Shown one piece after another: positions 35,455 to 44,374 of a stretch of 64,000 nucleotides of DNA. A program made the position numbers and the translations under genes. Numbering within the stretch: the first letter of the stretch is position 1; each line of letters opens with the position of its first letter. The stretch is from NCBI RefSeq assembly GCF_004217555.1, contig NZ_SHKW01000001.1:5208001-5272000 (forward strand), written 5' to 3'. The DNA comes from Edaphobacter modestus. Lineage in GTDB: Bacteria > Acidobacteriota > Terriglobia > Terriglobales > Acidobacteriaceae. The notes beneath the pieces were generated by a model. It had not been told where the DNA came from and made no database searches. It saw only the letters and a list, made by a program, of their open reading frames with translations.

Positions 35455-37791
35455 ATGTCTTTTTCCAGATCTTCTGAACCAGAGGAAGATTCGGCAGTAT
35501 TGCCACTGCCAACCCGTCTAGCGTTCGTGGGCAACTACCTACCGCGCCAATGTGGAATCGCGACCTTCACTACCGACCTTTGCACTGCAATTGCTGATCG
35601 ATACGGCAGTGCGAGACTCTTTGCGATTCCCGTCAACGACCCGGATTCAACATACGATTACCCCGAACGGGTGCGGCTCGAGCTAACCCAGGAAGATAAA
35701 TCTTCATACGAGCGAGGCGCCGAGTTTCTTAACTTCAATGGAAACGACTTGGTTTGTTTACAACATGAATACGGAATCTTCGGAGGGCCAGCCGGCAGTC
35801 ATGTACTGGCCTTACTTCGGAAGCTGAAGATGCCCCTGGTGACAACCCTTCACACGGTTCTAAGTGATCCGGATGCAAATCAACGCGCTGTCCTTGAAGA
35901 GATAGCGCATCTGTCGGATCGATTGATTGTAATGAGTGAACACGCCTCAACGCTCTTACGGGAAGTGTACGGCGTGCCCTCTGGAAAAATCGACCTGATA
36001 CCGCACGGCGTGCCGGATTTTCCATTCACGGATCCCAATTATTTCAAAGATTTGTTTGGAACTCAGGGAAAACCAGTACTACTTACGTTCGGATTACTTT
36101 CTCCAAACAAGGGGATCGAAAATGTGATCTGCGCCCTTCCAAGAATTCTTGAAGAGCATGAAGACGTGGTTTACATCGTCTCCGGAGCAACGCATCCACA
36201 TATCAGGCGGTTCGAAGGCGAGAAATATAGAGAAGGATTGCAGGCGCTGGCGGAGGAACTGGGCGTCTCTTCGCATGTGATCTTCAACAATCGCTTTGTA
36301 AGTTCAGAAGAACTAATCGAGCATGTGGGCTCGGCAGACATCTATATCACCCCTTATCGTCAAGAAGCACAGGTTGTTTCAGGCACACTTGCTATTGCTC
36401 TCGGAGCTGGGAAAGCGATCATTTCTACGCCGTACTGGTATGCCAAAGAGCTTCTTGCTGACGGCCGCGGCGTGATTGTTCCGTTTAATGATCCGGATTC
36501 AATTGCAGAGGCAACTATCAAACTGCTGGATAACGACGCCGAGCGGCATGCGATGCGGAAGCGGGCCTATCTTCATTCCCGCGGCACGACATGGCAAAAA
36601 ACTGCGCAAGCTTATATGGCGAGCTTTCAACGTGCGCGTATTGAACGCATGCTCCGTCCCCGTCCTGCACTGCAAGATCTTTTCGTCCCTAAAGCTACAG
36701 ACCGTTTGCCGAAACTGAGTACCGCCCATCTTTCGAAGATGACAGACGACACCGGCATCTTGCAGCATGCCATTTTCTCTCTACCTAACTGCAATGAGGG
36801 CTATACAACAGATGACAACGCCCGTGCGCTAATTGTCGCAACAATGCTCAAAGATTCTCTTCCGTCCGGCAGCAGCGATGAGCATGCAACGCTGTCCCAT
36901 CGCTACCTCGCTTTTCTCTGGCTCGCGTTCCATGACAAGACGGGCAGATTTAGGAACTTTCTAAGCTACGGACGGGAGTGGCAGGAAGAAGTCGGCTCAG
37001 AAGACAGTCACGGTCGCGCACTATGGGCTTTGGGAACGGTGCTCGGGAATTCGGAGGACGCGGGCCTCAGAGGTGCAGCGGGCAGACTCTTTGAAGCTTC
37101 CGCTTCAGTCACATTAACGTTTACCAGCCCGCGAGCGTGGGCGTTCTCAATACTAGGTATGCAAGCCTATCTCGATTGGTTTCCGGGAGACAGAGTGATT
37201 CAGGACTCCCGTAATGTCCTCGCAAATCGATTGCTGACTGCCTATGAGCATACTCAGTCAGAGTCATGGCAGTGGTTTGAGAAGAGCCTTTCCTACTCGA
37301 ACGCCAGATTGTCACAAGCGTTGCTCATAGCAGGATGGCGCAGTAAGAACGCGCGGATGATAGAAGCAGGGTTTGAGTCCCTTCGATGGCTTGTCGCTGA
37401 GCAGCATCGCGGCCATGACGTGGTCTTCGTTCCGATAGGTTCCAGGGGCTTTGCTGTTGCAGGCGGTATTAAAGCGCGTTTCGATCAGCAACCAGTAGAG
37501 GCTTGCGCGACGATCGCAGCATGTGTTCTGGCGTACCAAATCACCCATGAGCAGCAATGGCTCGAAGAGGCGTGGTGTGCTTTTCGTTGGTTTCTTGGGG
37601 AGAACGACCTGCAAGTTCCACTCTACGACGCAGTAACCGGCGGTTGTAAAGATGGGCTTCATCCAGATCGCGTGAATGAAAACCAGGGAGCCGAATCGAC
37701 GCTTTCATTCCTGATGGCTCTTCTCGAGATGCAAAATATCGAAATCACAAACGTAGAAAACTTGAACCAAGAAACGAGTGTTTCCATTTGA
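35455..37791 (+). CDS. GT4-type glycosyltransferase fused to a helical C-terminal domain
   Basis: A 778-residue protein. Residues ~15-400 are a GT-B glycosyltransferase: N-terminal GNYLPRQCGIATFTTDL, a nucleotide-sugar site including FGLLSPNKGIENVI, and the EX7E-type loop PYRQEAQVVSGTLAIALGAG. Residues ~410-770 are helical, with DNARALIV and repeated aromatic helices resembling alpha/alpha toroid glycoside-active domains. It has no signal peptide. Fusion of the two domains next to a GH130 phosphorylase suggests synthesis and trimming of a mannose-type oligosaccharide, which is inference. It overlaps the GH130 gene by 4 bp. A TTGACA box and an inverted repeat precede it. Confidence 0.88.
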   Translation: MSFSRSSEPEEDSAVLPLPTRLAFVGNYLPRQCGIATFTTDLCTAIADRYGSARLFAIPVNDPDSTYDYPERVRLELTQEDKSSYERGAEFLNFNGNDLVCLQHEYGIFGGPAGSHVLALLRKLKMPLVTTLHTVLSDPDANQRAVLEEIAHLSDRLIVMSEHASTLLREVYGVPSGKIDLIPHGVPDFPFTDPNYFKDLFGTQGKPVLLTFGLLSPNKGIENVICALPRILEEHEDVVYIVSGATHPHIRRFEGEKYREGLQALAEELGVSSHVIFNNRFVSSEELIEHVGSADIYITPYRQEAQVVSGTLAIALGAGKAIISTPYWYAKELLADGRGVIVPFNDPDSIAEATIKLLDNDAERHAMRKRAYLHSRGTTWQKTAQAYMASFQRARIERMLRPRPALQDLFVPKATDRLPKLSTAHLSKMTDDTGILQHAIFSLPNCNEGYTTDDNARALIVATMLKDSLPSGSSDEHATLSHRYLAFLWLAFHDKTGRFRNFLSYGREWQEEVGSEDSHGRALWALGTVLGNSEDAGLRGAAGRLFEASASVTLTFTSPRAWAFSILGMQAYLDWFPGDRVIQDSRNVLANRLLTAYEHTQSESWQWFEKSLSYSNARLSQALLIAGWRSKNARMIEAGFESLRWLVAEQHRGHDVVFVPIGSRGFAVAGGIKARFDQQPVEACATIAACVLAYQITHEQQWLEEAWCAFRWFLGENDLQVPLYDAVTGGCKDGLHPDRVNENQGAESTLSFLMALLEMQNIEITNVENLNQETSVSI

Positions 37792-38816
37792 CAGCAATTG
37801 CCCGTCCGACGGTGTCGCGTGAAGATCGCTCCGCCAAACAGCCGAGTTCAAACATGAGCGAAGAGATTTCCTTGTTCACTCGTCACGCCGCGAATCCGAT
37901 CCTGAGCCGTAAAGATTGGCCGTATCCGATTAATAGCGTTTTCAATGCGGGCGCCGTGAAACTTCCCGACGGCGATACGTTGCTGCTTTGCCGAGTAGAA
38001 GACCGGCGAGGTCTCTCGCATCTCTGTGCTGCCCGCTCTGCGAATGGAGTCGACGGATGGCGCATAGACGCTCAACCAACATTGATGGCGAGCCCGCGTG
38101 AGTTTCCTGAAGAGATCTGGGGTATCGAAGACCCACGGATCACCTATGTTCCTGAACTGCAGCAGTACGCCATTGCCTACACCTCGTTTGCGCGGGGTGG
38201 CCCCGGCGTTTCACTTGCGATGACGAAGGACTTCAGAACCTTTGAGCGGTATGGCGTCATCATGCCGCCGGAGGACAAGGATGCTGCTCTTCTACCGCGA
38301 AGGATAGGCGGGTTTTGGGCCATGATTCATCGACCAGTGACGACACTCGGTGCGCATATGTGGATTTCCTATTCGCCAGATCTACGGCATTGGGGTAGTC
38401 ACAAGGTGATGCTTGAGGCACGCCGCGGTGGATGGTGGGATGCCAACAAGATAGGTCTCTGCTCTCCGCCGATTGAGACAGAAAAGGGTTGGTTGGTGAT
38501 CTACCATGGCGTCCGGCATACGGCGTCCGGTAGCATCTATCGCCTGGGACTTGCGCTCTTCGATCTGGACAGGCCAGATGTCTGCGTCCAGCGAGGCGAT
38601 TCCTGGATATTCGGTCCTGAAGCTCCATACGAGCGCGGAGGAGATGTCAATGACGTCGTATTTCCCTGCGGACAAACCATTGGAGCTGATGGAGACACGA
38701 TTCACCTCTACTACGGTGCAGGTGACTCCTGTATGGCGATGGCAACCGGCAGCATACGTGCTCTTCTTTCATGGCTCGATTCGAATTCGGGCACAGCCGA
38801 CGAAATGGGATTCTAA
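37788..38816 (+). CDS. GH130 family glycoside phosphorylase (mannoside type)
   Basis: A 342-residue protein of the five-bladed GH130 fold, which phosphorolyses beta-mannosides to mannose-1-phosphate. The family signature is clear: NPILSRKDWPYPINSVFNAGAV, GIEDPRITYV (containing the catalytic aspartate), HRPV, WWDANKIG, LVIYHGV and HLYYGAGD. The start is given as TTG at 37788, which overlaps the GT4 stop (TTGA) and would allow coupling; an ATG at 37854 loses 22 non-conserved residues and is a fair alternative. Cytoplasmic. Confidence 0.9.
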   Translation: MTAIARPTVSREDRSAKQPSSNMSEEISLFTRHAANPILSRKDWPYPINSVFNAGAVKLPDGDTLLLCRVEDRRGLSHLCAARSANGVDGWRIDAQPTLMASPREFPEEIWGIEDPRITYVPELQQYAIAYTSFARGGPGVSLAMTKDFRTFERYGVIMPPEDKDAALLPRRIGGFWAMIHRPVTTLGAHMWISYSPDLRHWGSHKVMLEARRGGWWDANKIGLCSPPIETEKGWLVIYHGVRHTASGSIYRLGLALFDLDRPDVCVQRGDSWIFGPEAPYERGGDVNDVVFPCGQTIGADGDTIHLYYGAGDSCMAMATGSIRALLSWLDSNSGTADEMGF

Positions 38817-39219
38817 TCTCAACCTCCTCGTAGGCTCTCTTCGCTTGCGCTAGGTTGCTGGACCTTGGCCAGACTGTCGCGCAAGGTTGGCCCCCCACTA
38901 AGTGCCCTGATTATTGTTGAGCGGTCGCGTCAAAGACTTCAATAATACGTAGTTTATGAAATCAGTTGGCTTTCACTCCCGCATCGGTAACGAGAATGTA
39001 TGGTCCGCCGCACGACTGCAAGGGAAAAGCTGAGGAGCGAGGAGACAAGTCTGCGCAAATGTATTCGGCGTTTTGATGGAGATCAGTTCTCCTGGCCATG
39101 ATGAATTGCGCGCGCGTCTGTCCTTATAAGTCGGTCGGTCGTTGAAGACCATTCTCGGTATCAGGTTGAAGACACGCCGTTGTGACTGTTCTTTTCGTCC
39201 TTGCTGTTCCTGTGCAGAC
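38817..39219. other. Intergenic stretch without recognised genes
   Basis: No conserved frame is seen. It leads into the DUF3455 relic. Confidence 0.4.
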
Positions 39220-39610
39220 CTCATGGTCATGCTCAAGGCGCAAGGCAAAGGCGTCCAGATCTATGGATGCGTGGAGGGAAACTGGATGCTGATCGGTCCC
39301 GTTCCAGACTATTCAATGAGCAGGGAAATGTGATCGGCAGGCACTATGCAGGGCCCCACATGGCAACTGACAGATGGGAGTCTGGTGATGGGAAAGACAA
39401 TCGCCTAGACTGCTCCACTGAATGCACAGTCTGTGCCATGGTTCCTTCCTGAGGCGTCTTCGGGCACGGGCGAGTTCAAAGCCGGGAAGTTTATCCAGCG
39501 CCGGGACACACATGGTGGCGTGGCTCCATCCACGTCATGCAAGGGCAAAGCAGAACTACGGGTTCCGTATCTGTTCTATGGCGCACTAATAGTCACCTTA
39601 GCTCATAGAG
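39220..39610 (+). pseudogene. DUF3455 protein relic
   Basis: Forward frames carry KAQGKGVQIYGCVEGNW, then NVIGRHYAGP, then EASSGTGEFKAGKFIQRRDT and HGGVAPSTSCKGKAELRVPY. These are consecutive parts of DUF3455, a secreted protein family common in soil bacteria. Each junction needs a frame change, and the N-terminal signal region is not found. The gene is inactive. Confidence 0.85.
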
Positions 39611-39881
39611 TTAAAGTGGCTCACACTGGTGAAGTTAGAGAGCGAAGAATTCTAGAGCCACCGCTGAACTGTGAGGGCTAGTCAAGCAGGAAAACACTAG
39701 ACGGATCTCCGCTTTGACCCGGACATACGCTCGTGCGGACATCAATATGGGAACTGATTGACTTGATTAGCGCTTATCTCCTGCAGAGACTGCGGACGCA
39801 AGAACGTATCGTGTGAGCTTTTCATAGCGGCGGTGGCAGCAGGAGAATCCCTATGGCAAGAAGAGCAGGAGCGACTGCTCG

Positions 39882-40415
39882 TCATGGCAATCGAGGAGAT
39901 GAGCCAGTGGCAGAAGCTAGTTTGTCCGAGGTAACAAGCAGACTGATACGGTTGTTTGGCATCCGAAATTCCACGAGAGCTGCGGGTTCGCCGCCAAATT
40001 TCACCAGACGACCGCCAGCAAGGGTGTACTTCGCCCGGTCATCTGCAGCGATGCCCGCGTTGGGCATTCGAAACGGGAACGAGACCCGCTGCGCAAACCA
40101 CGCGGCAACCACCTCTGGTCAACTAGATTCCACATCCAGCGATCTACTGTTGCCGGATATACGGTGTTTGGCGATTGCTGCCTCGACGAAGCTCATGGCG
40201 CGTGATTCCCGTCGGAGATAGGAAATGGATAAAACAACGCCAATCGCGACCAAGAACATAGCGGCAGCAGCAACCGGCCTCCAATAGGCTCGAACAGCAG
40301 ATCTTTTTTGTACCAGAGGATCCGACATCGACTGATTGGTGGGATTGCTCATGTTGCTCATGATTTTTTCGCGCAGGACTGCTGGCGCCTCTACTTGAGG
40401 ACGCGCGCTTCTCAC
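39882..40415 (-). pseudogene. Anti-sigma-like membrane protein gene interrupted by one in-frame TGA
   Basis: The reverse frame gives SVRSARPQVEAPAVLREKI, a single transmembrane helix (AAAAMFLVAIGVVLSISYL) and an outer segment. It stops at TGA (40119-40121) and then continues in the same frame with EVVAAWFAQRVSFPF, DRAKYTLAGGRLVKFGGEPA and VTSDKLASATG. This resembles membrane anti-sigma factors with a zinc finger before the helix. The zinc-finger part is missing because unrelated sequence begins near 40415. Family call is moderate. Confidence 0.6.
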
Positions 40416-40418
40416 GCT

Positions 40419-40673
40419 CACAAGTTCCCCTCCATAACCGATGCCGACGCAAAAGGCATGATCGATCAAAGCCTCGACTTTGAATCCCAGCGCACAAACA
40501 TTAAGAGGAAGTACGCCAAAGAATTCCAGAAGGCTGGACTTTCATCTTTAACCATCGCTAAGTTTCTACAGCTTGAGCATCGACTAGATCTTTTGGTTGA
40601 CTTGAAGATTGCCTCCGCGCTTCCACCTCTGTTGGTCAAACCGGCCGACCAATCTACGGCTCCAAATCAGTAG
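40419..40673 (+). pseudogene. C-terminal fragment of an unknown exported protein
   Basis: The forward frame reads ITDADAKGMIDQSLDFESQR and KFLQLEHRLDLLVDLKIASA up to the TAG near 40671. It resembles the helical C-terminus of small secreted Spy/CpxP-like proteins of this bacterial group. The N-terminus is absent because sequence left of ~40418 belongs to the oppositely oriented anti-sigma-like relic. This is a rearrangement junction. Confidence 0.5.
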
Positions 40674-41067
40674 ATCCGCCCAAATCCTGTAGGGGCGCCG
40701 CCACGGTCATGAATTAACTCGCGGAGCGCGACCGTAGAAGGAGGCTTGATATGTGCTTTCAAGCAAATGAAGTTTTCCACGTTCCGGCGCCGGAAGATTT
40801 TAGCGGCCTTAGACAAGTCACAGGTGCGCAAGTGGATAGTTGATCGCTTTGCACCCTTGTCGCGCTCAGGCAGTGGTCGGCAACTTCCTGATCAAGCTCA
40901 AGGACTCTCGTCGTGCGAGAACTCAGCTAGCTTCGTTATCGGCAGGTCATTGATGGCTGCAGACACGGAAAATCGGAAACTGATCTGACGGCGAGTTACA
41001 GAAAGTCGATGAGATTCTGGGGAGGGCACGCTGGCAATAGCCAAAATCGAACCACTGCCGAGAAGTG
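40674..41067. other. Intergenic stretch without recognised genes
   Basis: Nothing recognisable. An open frame at 40746-40988 has no family resemblance. Confidence 0.4.
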
Positions 41068-42434
41068 ATTTCGGCCACAAGGTAGTTCCATGGCAGAAGC
41101 AACACGCTGACGGCAAGGATTTGCGCCGCACCGTCCCACGGGAGTCCATGCGGCGTGGGTACCCTCGAACAATCGTCCCGACCCGCTGTAGCTCATTGCT
41201 GAGAGCAATAAAGGCAGGCAAAAAGCTCTCATTCCGTTGCGCATGGGGCGCATGGCAGCCTCGCCGTTCACCTTCTTGCGGGGCTCGGCCTGCGTGATTG
41301 CGGCTGATCTGTCCACATCACCCATCAGCGGAATTTCCGCGATCATCGATGGCGACGCACACCTGAACAACTTTGGCTTTTATGGAACGCCACAGCAGAA
41401 GTTGTCTTCGACATGAACGATTTTGATGAGGTTACTGTCGGTCCCTGCGAGTGGGACCTGAAACGCCTGGTGGCAAGCGTAAACGTGGCCGGGCGGGAGA
41501 ATGGCCTGAACCGCCCAGAAAGGGCCGCCGCCGTGCAGCGTGCCGTCAAGGGTTACCGCGCCGATCTCACACAACTGGAAAGTATGGGATTGCTGGAAAT
41601 CTGGTCCATGCCTATCCTGGGCGTTTGAATCCGCTGATCAAGATCGATCCGAAGTCCCAAGCAGTCTTTAGCAAAGCGCTGACCAAAGCATTGGCTACTG
41701 ACAACAAAGCGCTTGTGCCCAAGGTTGCGGAGCGCAGGAACGGCGGGTCCTGGATGTTCCCGGACGATCCGCCTGTGTTGACGCGGGGAAACGCTTCCAC
41801 GAGGGCAAAGGTGATTGATGCCCTGAACCGTTACTCAGATACACTTCCGGGAGAGCGTCGCTTCATGTTGTGCCGCTATCACGTAGCAGATGTCGCTCAC
41901 CGGGTGGTAGGCGTGGGTTCGGTAGGAAGCCGTGCGTACCTGGCGCTGCTCTTCGGTAACGGAGATAACGATCCCTTATTCCTGCAGGTTAAGGAGGCCG
42001 CAGCGCCGGCACATGCCCCTACTTGCCGCAACTCCCGAAAGAGTTTCTCCACAATGGCAAGCGGGTGGTGTTGGGACAGAAAGGACTGCAAGCCTCGAAC
42101 AATCCAAGCTGGGCTATACCGACTCGACGGGAGACATTACTACGTACGACAAATGAAGAATCTGAAGGCTTCGATACCTGTCGAATGGCTCACGGGAGCC
42201 TCGTTTAATTTCTATGCCTGGGCGTGCGGAGCATTGCTGGCGCGCGCACATGCGCGGGTGGGAGACGCGGCGCGTATCGCCGGCTACTGCGGCAACTCCG
42301 CGGTTCTGGATAGAGCATTGGCGGAGTGGGCCGAGAGCTACGGAGATCAGACGGAACAGGATCACGCGACGCTAGCTGATTCAATCAAGCGAGGGAAAAC
42401 CAAACCACACGTCGAGTCAGGGAACGAAAGTTAA
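41068..42434 (+). pseudogene. DUF2252 protein relic 1 (near full length, frameshifted)
   Basis: Several forward frames cover almost the whole DUF2252 family: RRTVPRES (41090), MGRMAASPFTFLRGSA (41240), DGDAHLNNFGFYGTPQQKL (41350), VVFDMNDFDEVTVGPCEWDLKRLVAS (41405-41480), GERRFMLCRYHVADVAHRVVG (41850), and the C-terminus ACGALLARAHARVGDAARIAGYCGNS (42220-42300). At least three frame changes are needed, around 41400, 41620 and 42020. DUF2252 proteins resemble kinases of the aminoglycoside-phosphotransferase type; their role is unknown. A second, more reduced DUF2252 relic lies at 54766-55172. Confidence 0.88.
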
Positions 42435-42519
42435 CTCTGTCTTGATGGGGAAATGACTCGTGGGCAACGCGGATAGCGGGGAAACTAAAGAGAAATGACA
42501 GGTCGGTGAAACTGTACGG

Positions 42520-43170
42520 CTAGGGAGAAATCATCTGGTGTTTGATGGCGTATCCCAAAAGCTCCGCGTTGGTACTGATGTTCAAAGTCTCCATCATTCG
42601 GTACTTATGGAAAGCAACTGTGCCTGGCTTCACATGGATTTCGCTAGCTACTTGCTTCATCGATAATCCTTGGGCAAGTAGTTGTAGAATTTCGGTTTGC
42701 CTTTTCGTGATTCGCTTTTGTTCTGATAAACGTTGTCCGTTGTTCAGAAGAGAGCTCACCGTTTCCTTTGCAATGAGTGGCGAAAGGTAAGACTCTCCTC
42801 GGTTGACCTTGCGGACCGCAAGCCGGAGCTCTTCTCCGGTTGATTGCTTGAGCACGTAACCTGAGGCGCCGCGACGGAATGCTTCAGCCGCTACGTCAGC
42901 CGCCGACGTCATGGTAAGGAACACCAGTTTGATGCGTGGTATTTTCTGCTTGATTTGTTCGCCTGCATCGAGGCCATTCAGACCTGGCATGTAGATATCG
43001 AGGATAATGATATCTGGCTTGAACTGACCTACTGCATCTGCCAGTTGACGACCGTCTGTGACTACGGCAACCACTGAAAACTCAGGTTCCAGAAGACTCT
43101 TGCATGCGTCAGCAAAAAGTAGGTGATCATCGGCGATGATAATGCGTGCCGCTGGTCGTTGTTCCCTCAC
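42520..43170 (-). CDS. NarL/LuxR-type response regulator
   Basis: A 216-residue regulator started at the GTG at 43170, with AGGAGG seven bases upstream; an in-frame ATG at 43275 would add 35 non-conserved residues. The receiver domain (~8-125) has Asp14/Asp15 and the phosphoacceptor Asp58 in DIIILDIYMPG, with FLTMTS and the lysine in YVLKQS. The LuxR helix-turn-helix (~148-205) includes ITKRQTEILQLLAQGLSMKQVA and GTVAFHKYRMME. No sensor kinase gene is nearby, so it is an orphan. Targets are unknown. Confidence 0.92.
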   Translation of the reverse strand: MREQRPAARIIIADDHLLFADACKSLLEPEFSVVAVVTDGRQLADAVGQFKPDIIILDIYMPGLNGLDAGEQIKQKIPRIKLVFLTMTSAADVAAEAFRRGASGYVLKQSTGEELRLAVRKVNRGESYLSPLIAKETVSSLLNNGQRLSEQKRITKRQTEILQLLAQGLSMKQVASEIHVKPGTVAFHKYRMMETLNISTNAELLGYAIKHQMISP

Positions 43171-43370
43171 GGTAGACCTCCTGAATAGGTACTTCAAAGT
43201 GCCCGTGTGTGACCCAATATTGACGGTGCAGATGTATTGATCCTCATTCACCTTGACCCTTAGTCCCAAGCGCATTGGGGCCTAATCATAGCAAATAGAG
43301 GTGGCGCGGGAAGGCATCTTTTCGGCTGACGAGTATCCCAAGGGTCGTTCATTGATAGTTGATAGCCAAT

Positions 43371-43678
43371 TCGGCCCGTTGCCGGTGGCGCGATCCGCAG
43401 TGCTTATAACCTCGCCTGGGCGCAACGTACTGAAGCCGAACTGAGTTACAGGCAGACAGTCCAGAACGCGTTCGATAGAGGAACAGACGAATACTTATAA
43501 GGAGACGGCCCGGCTTGCCAATGTTCGTTTCACGAACGGATCGACGAGCTTTCTTGAAGTGTTGGTAACGCAACAGCAGTATTTCATCTCGCAGTTGGCT
43601 CTCGCTCAAGCGTGGAATGCCGAGATGCAAAATTATGTTCAGCTCTATCAAGCGCTGGGAGGCGGATGGAATCCGTAG
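43371..43678 (+). pseudogene. NodT/TolC-type efflux outer-membrane protein, C-terminal fragment
   Basis: Forward frames give AIRSAYNLAWAQRTEAELSY and, after a frameshift near 43480, ARLANVRFTNGSTSFLEVLV followed by YVQLYQALGGGWNP-stop. These are the last helices of RND-efflux outer-membrane lipoproteins. The first three quarters of the gene and any RND pump genes are missing. Confidence 0.85.
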
Positions 43679-43885
43679 CCCACTCGAGCGGCCCTTACAT
43701 CTCGAACCGAGCCTTATAAGGCTATTTCAGGACCAGGGAAATCAGAGCAGGCACCGTAGCTGAGTACGGTATTCGGCCGTAATCAGAGCAAAAATACCGT
43801 CACAAGTGATATGTTGTCAGCTATCACTCCTACGGGGGCGCGATTTGAACTATTCCATTTTCATGTTCTTTTGAGGTGAGATTAA

Positions 43886-44374
43886 ATGCCATTCCAACTC
43901 AACATCAATCGGAAACCTCATACGGTCGACGCCTCAGACGACACGCCGTTGCTATGGGTGCTGCGCGACGTACTCGACATGAAAGGTACCAAGTACGGCT
44001 GTGGGGTAGGGATGTGCGGTGCCTGCACGGTGCTCATGGACGGCAAGGCAATCCGGTCCTGCCTGATTCCAGCCTCTCAGGTGAAGGGCAACATTACCAC
44101 CATCGAAGGACTGGCGGAAAACGGCAAGCTGCACGCGCTGCAAGAGGCCTGGGTCGACCTGGACGTTGCCCAGTGCGGCTATTGCCAGGGCGGACAGATT
44201 CTGAGCGCGGCGTCGCTGCTGGCGCAGCATCCCAAGCCGACTGACGCTGAGATCGAAACGGCGATGACGGGCAATATCTGCCGCTGCGCCACCTATAACC
44301 GCATCAAGGCGGCGATTCATAAGGCTGCCGGCTCTCAAGCTGAGACGAAGGGGGAAGTCCATGCCGGTGAGTGA
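43886..44374 (+). CDS. (2Fe-2S) subunit of a molybdenum hydroxylase (isoquinoline 1-oxidoreductase type), pair 2
   Basis: A 162-residue protein with both cluster motifs: GCGVGMCGACTVLMDG in the ferredoxin domain, and CGYCQGGQIL plus GNICRCATY in the helical domain. The ATG at 43886 follows GAGGTGAG. It overlaps the large-subunit gene by 14 bp, implying coupled translation. It would relay electrons from the molybdenum site, in the way of IorA. It is clearly a different lineage from the pair at 13362-16212. Confidence 0.94.
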   Translation: MPFQLNINRKPHTVDASDDTPLLWVLRDVLDMKGTKYGCGVGMCGACTVLMDGKAIRSCLIPASQVKGNITTIEGLAENGKLHALQEAWVDLDVAQCGYCQGGQILSAASLLAQHPKPTDAEIETAMTGNICRCATYNRIKAAIHKAAGSQAETKGEVHAGE

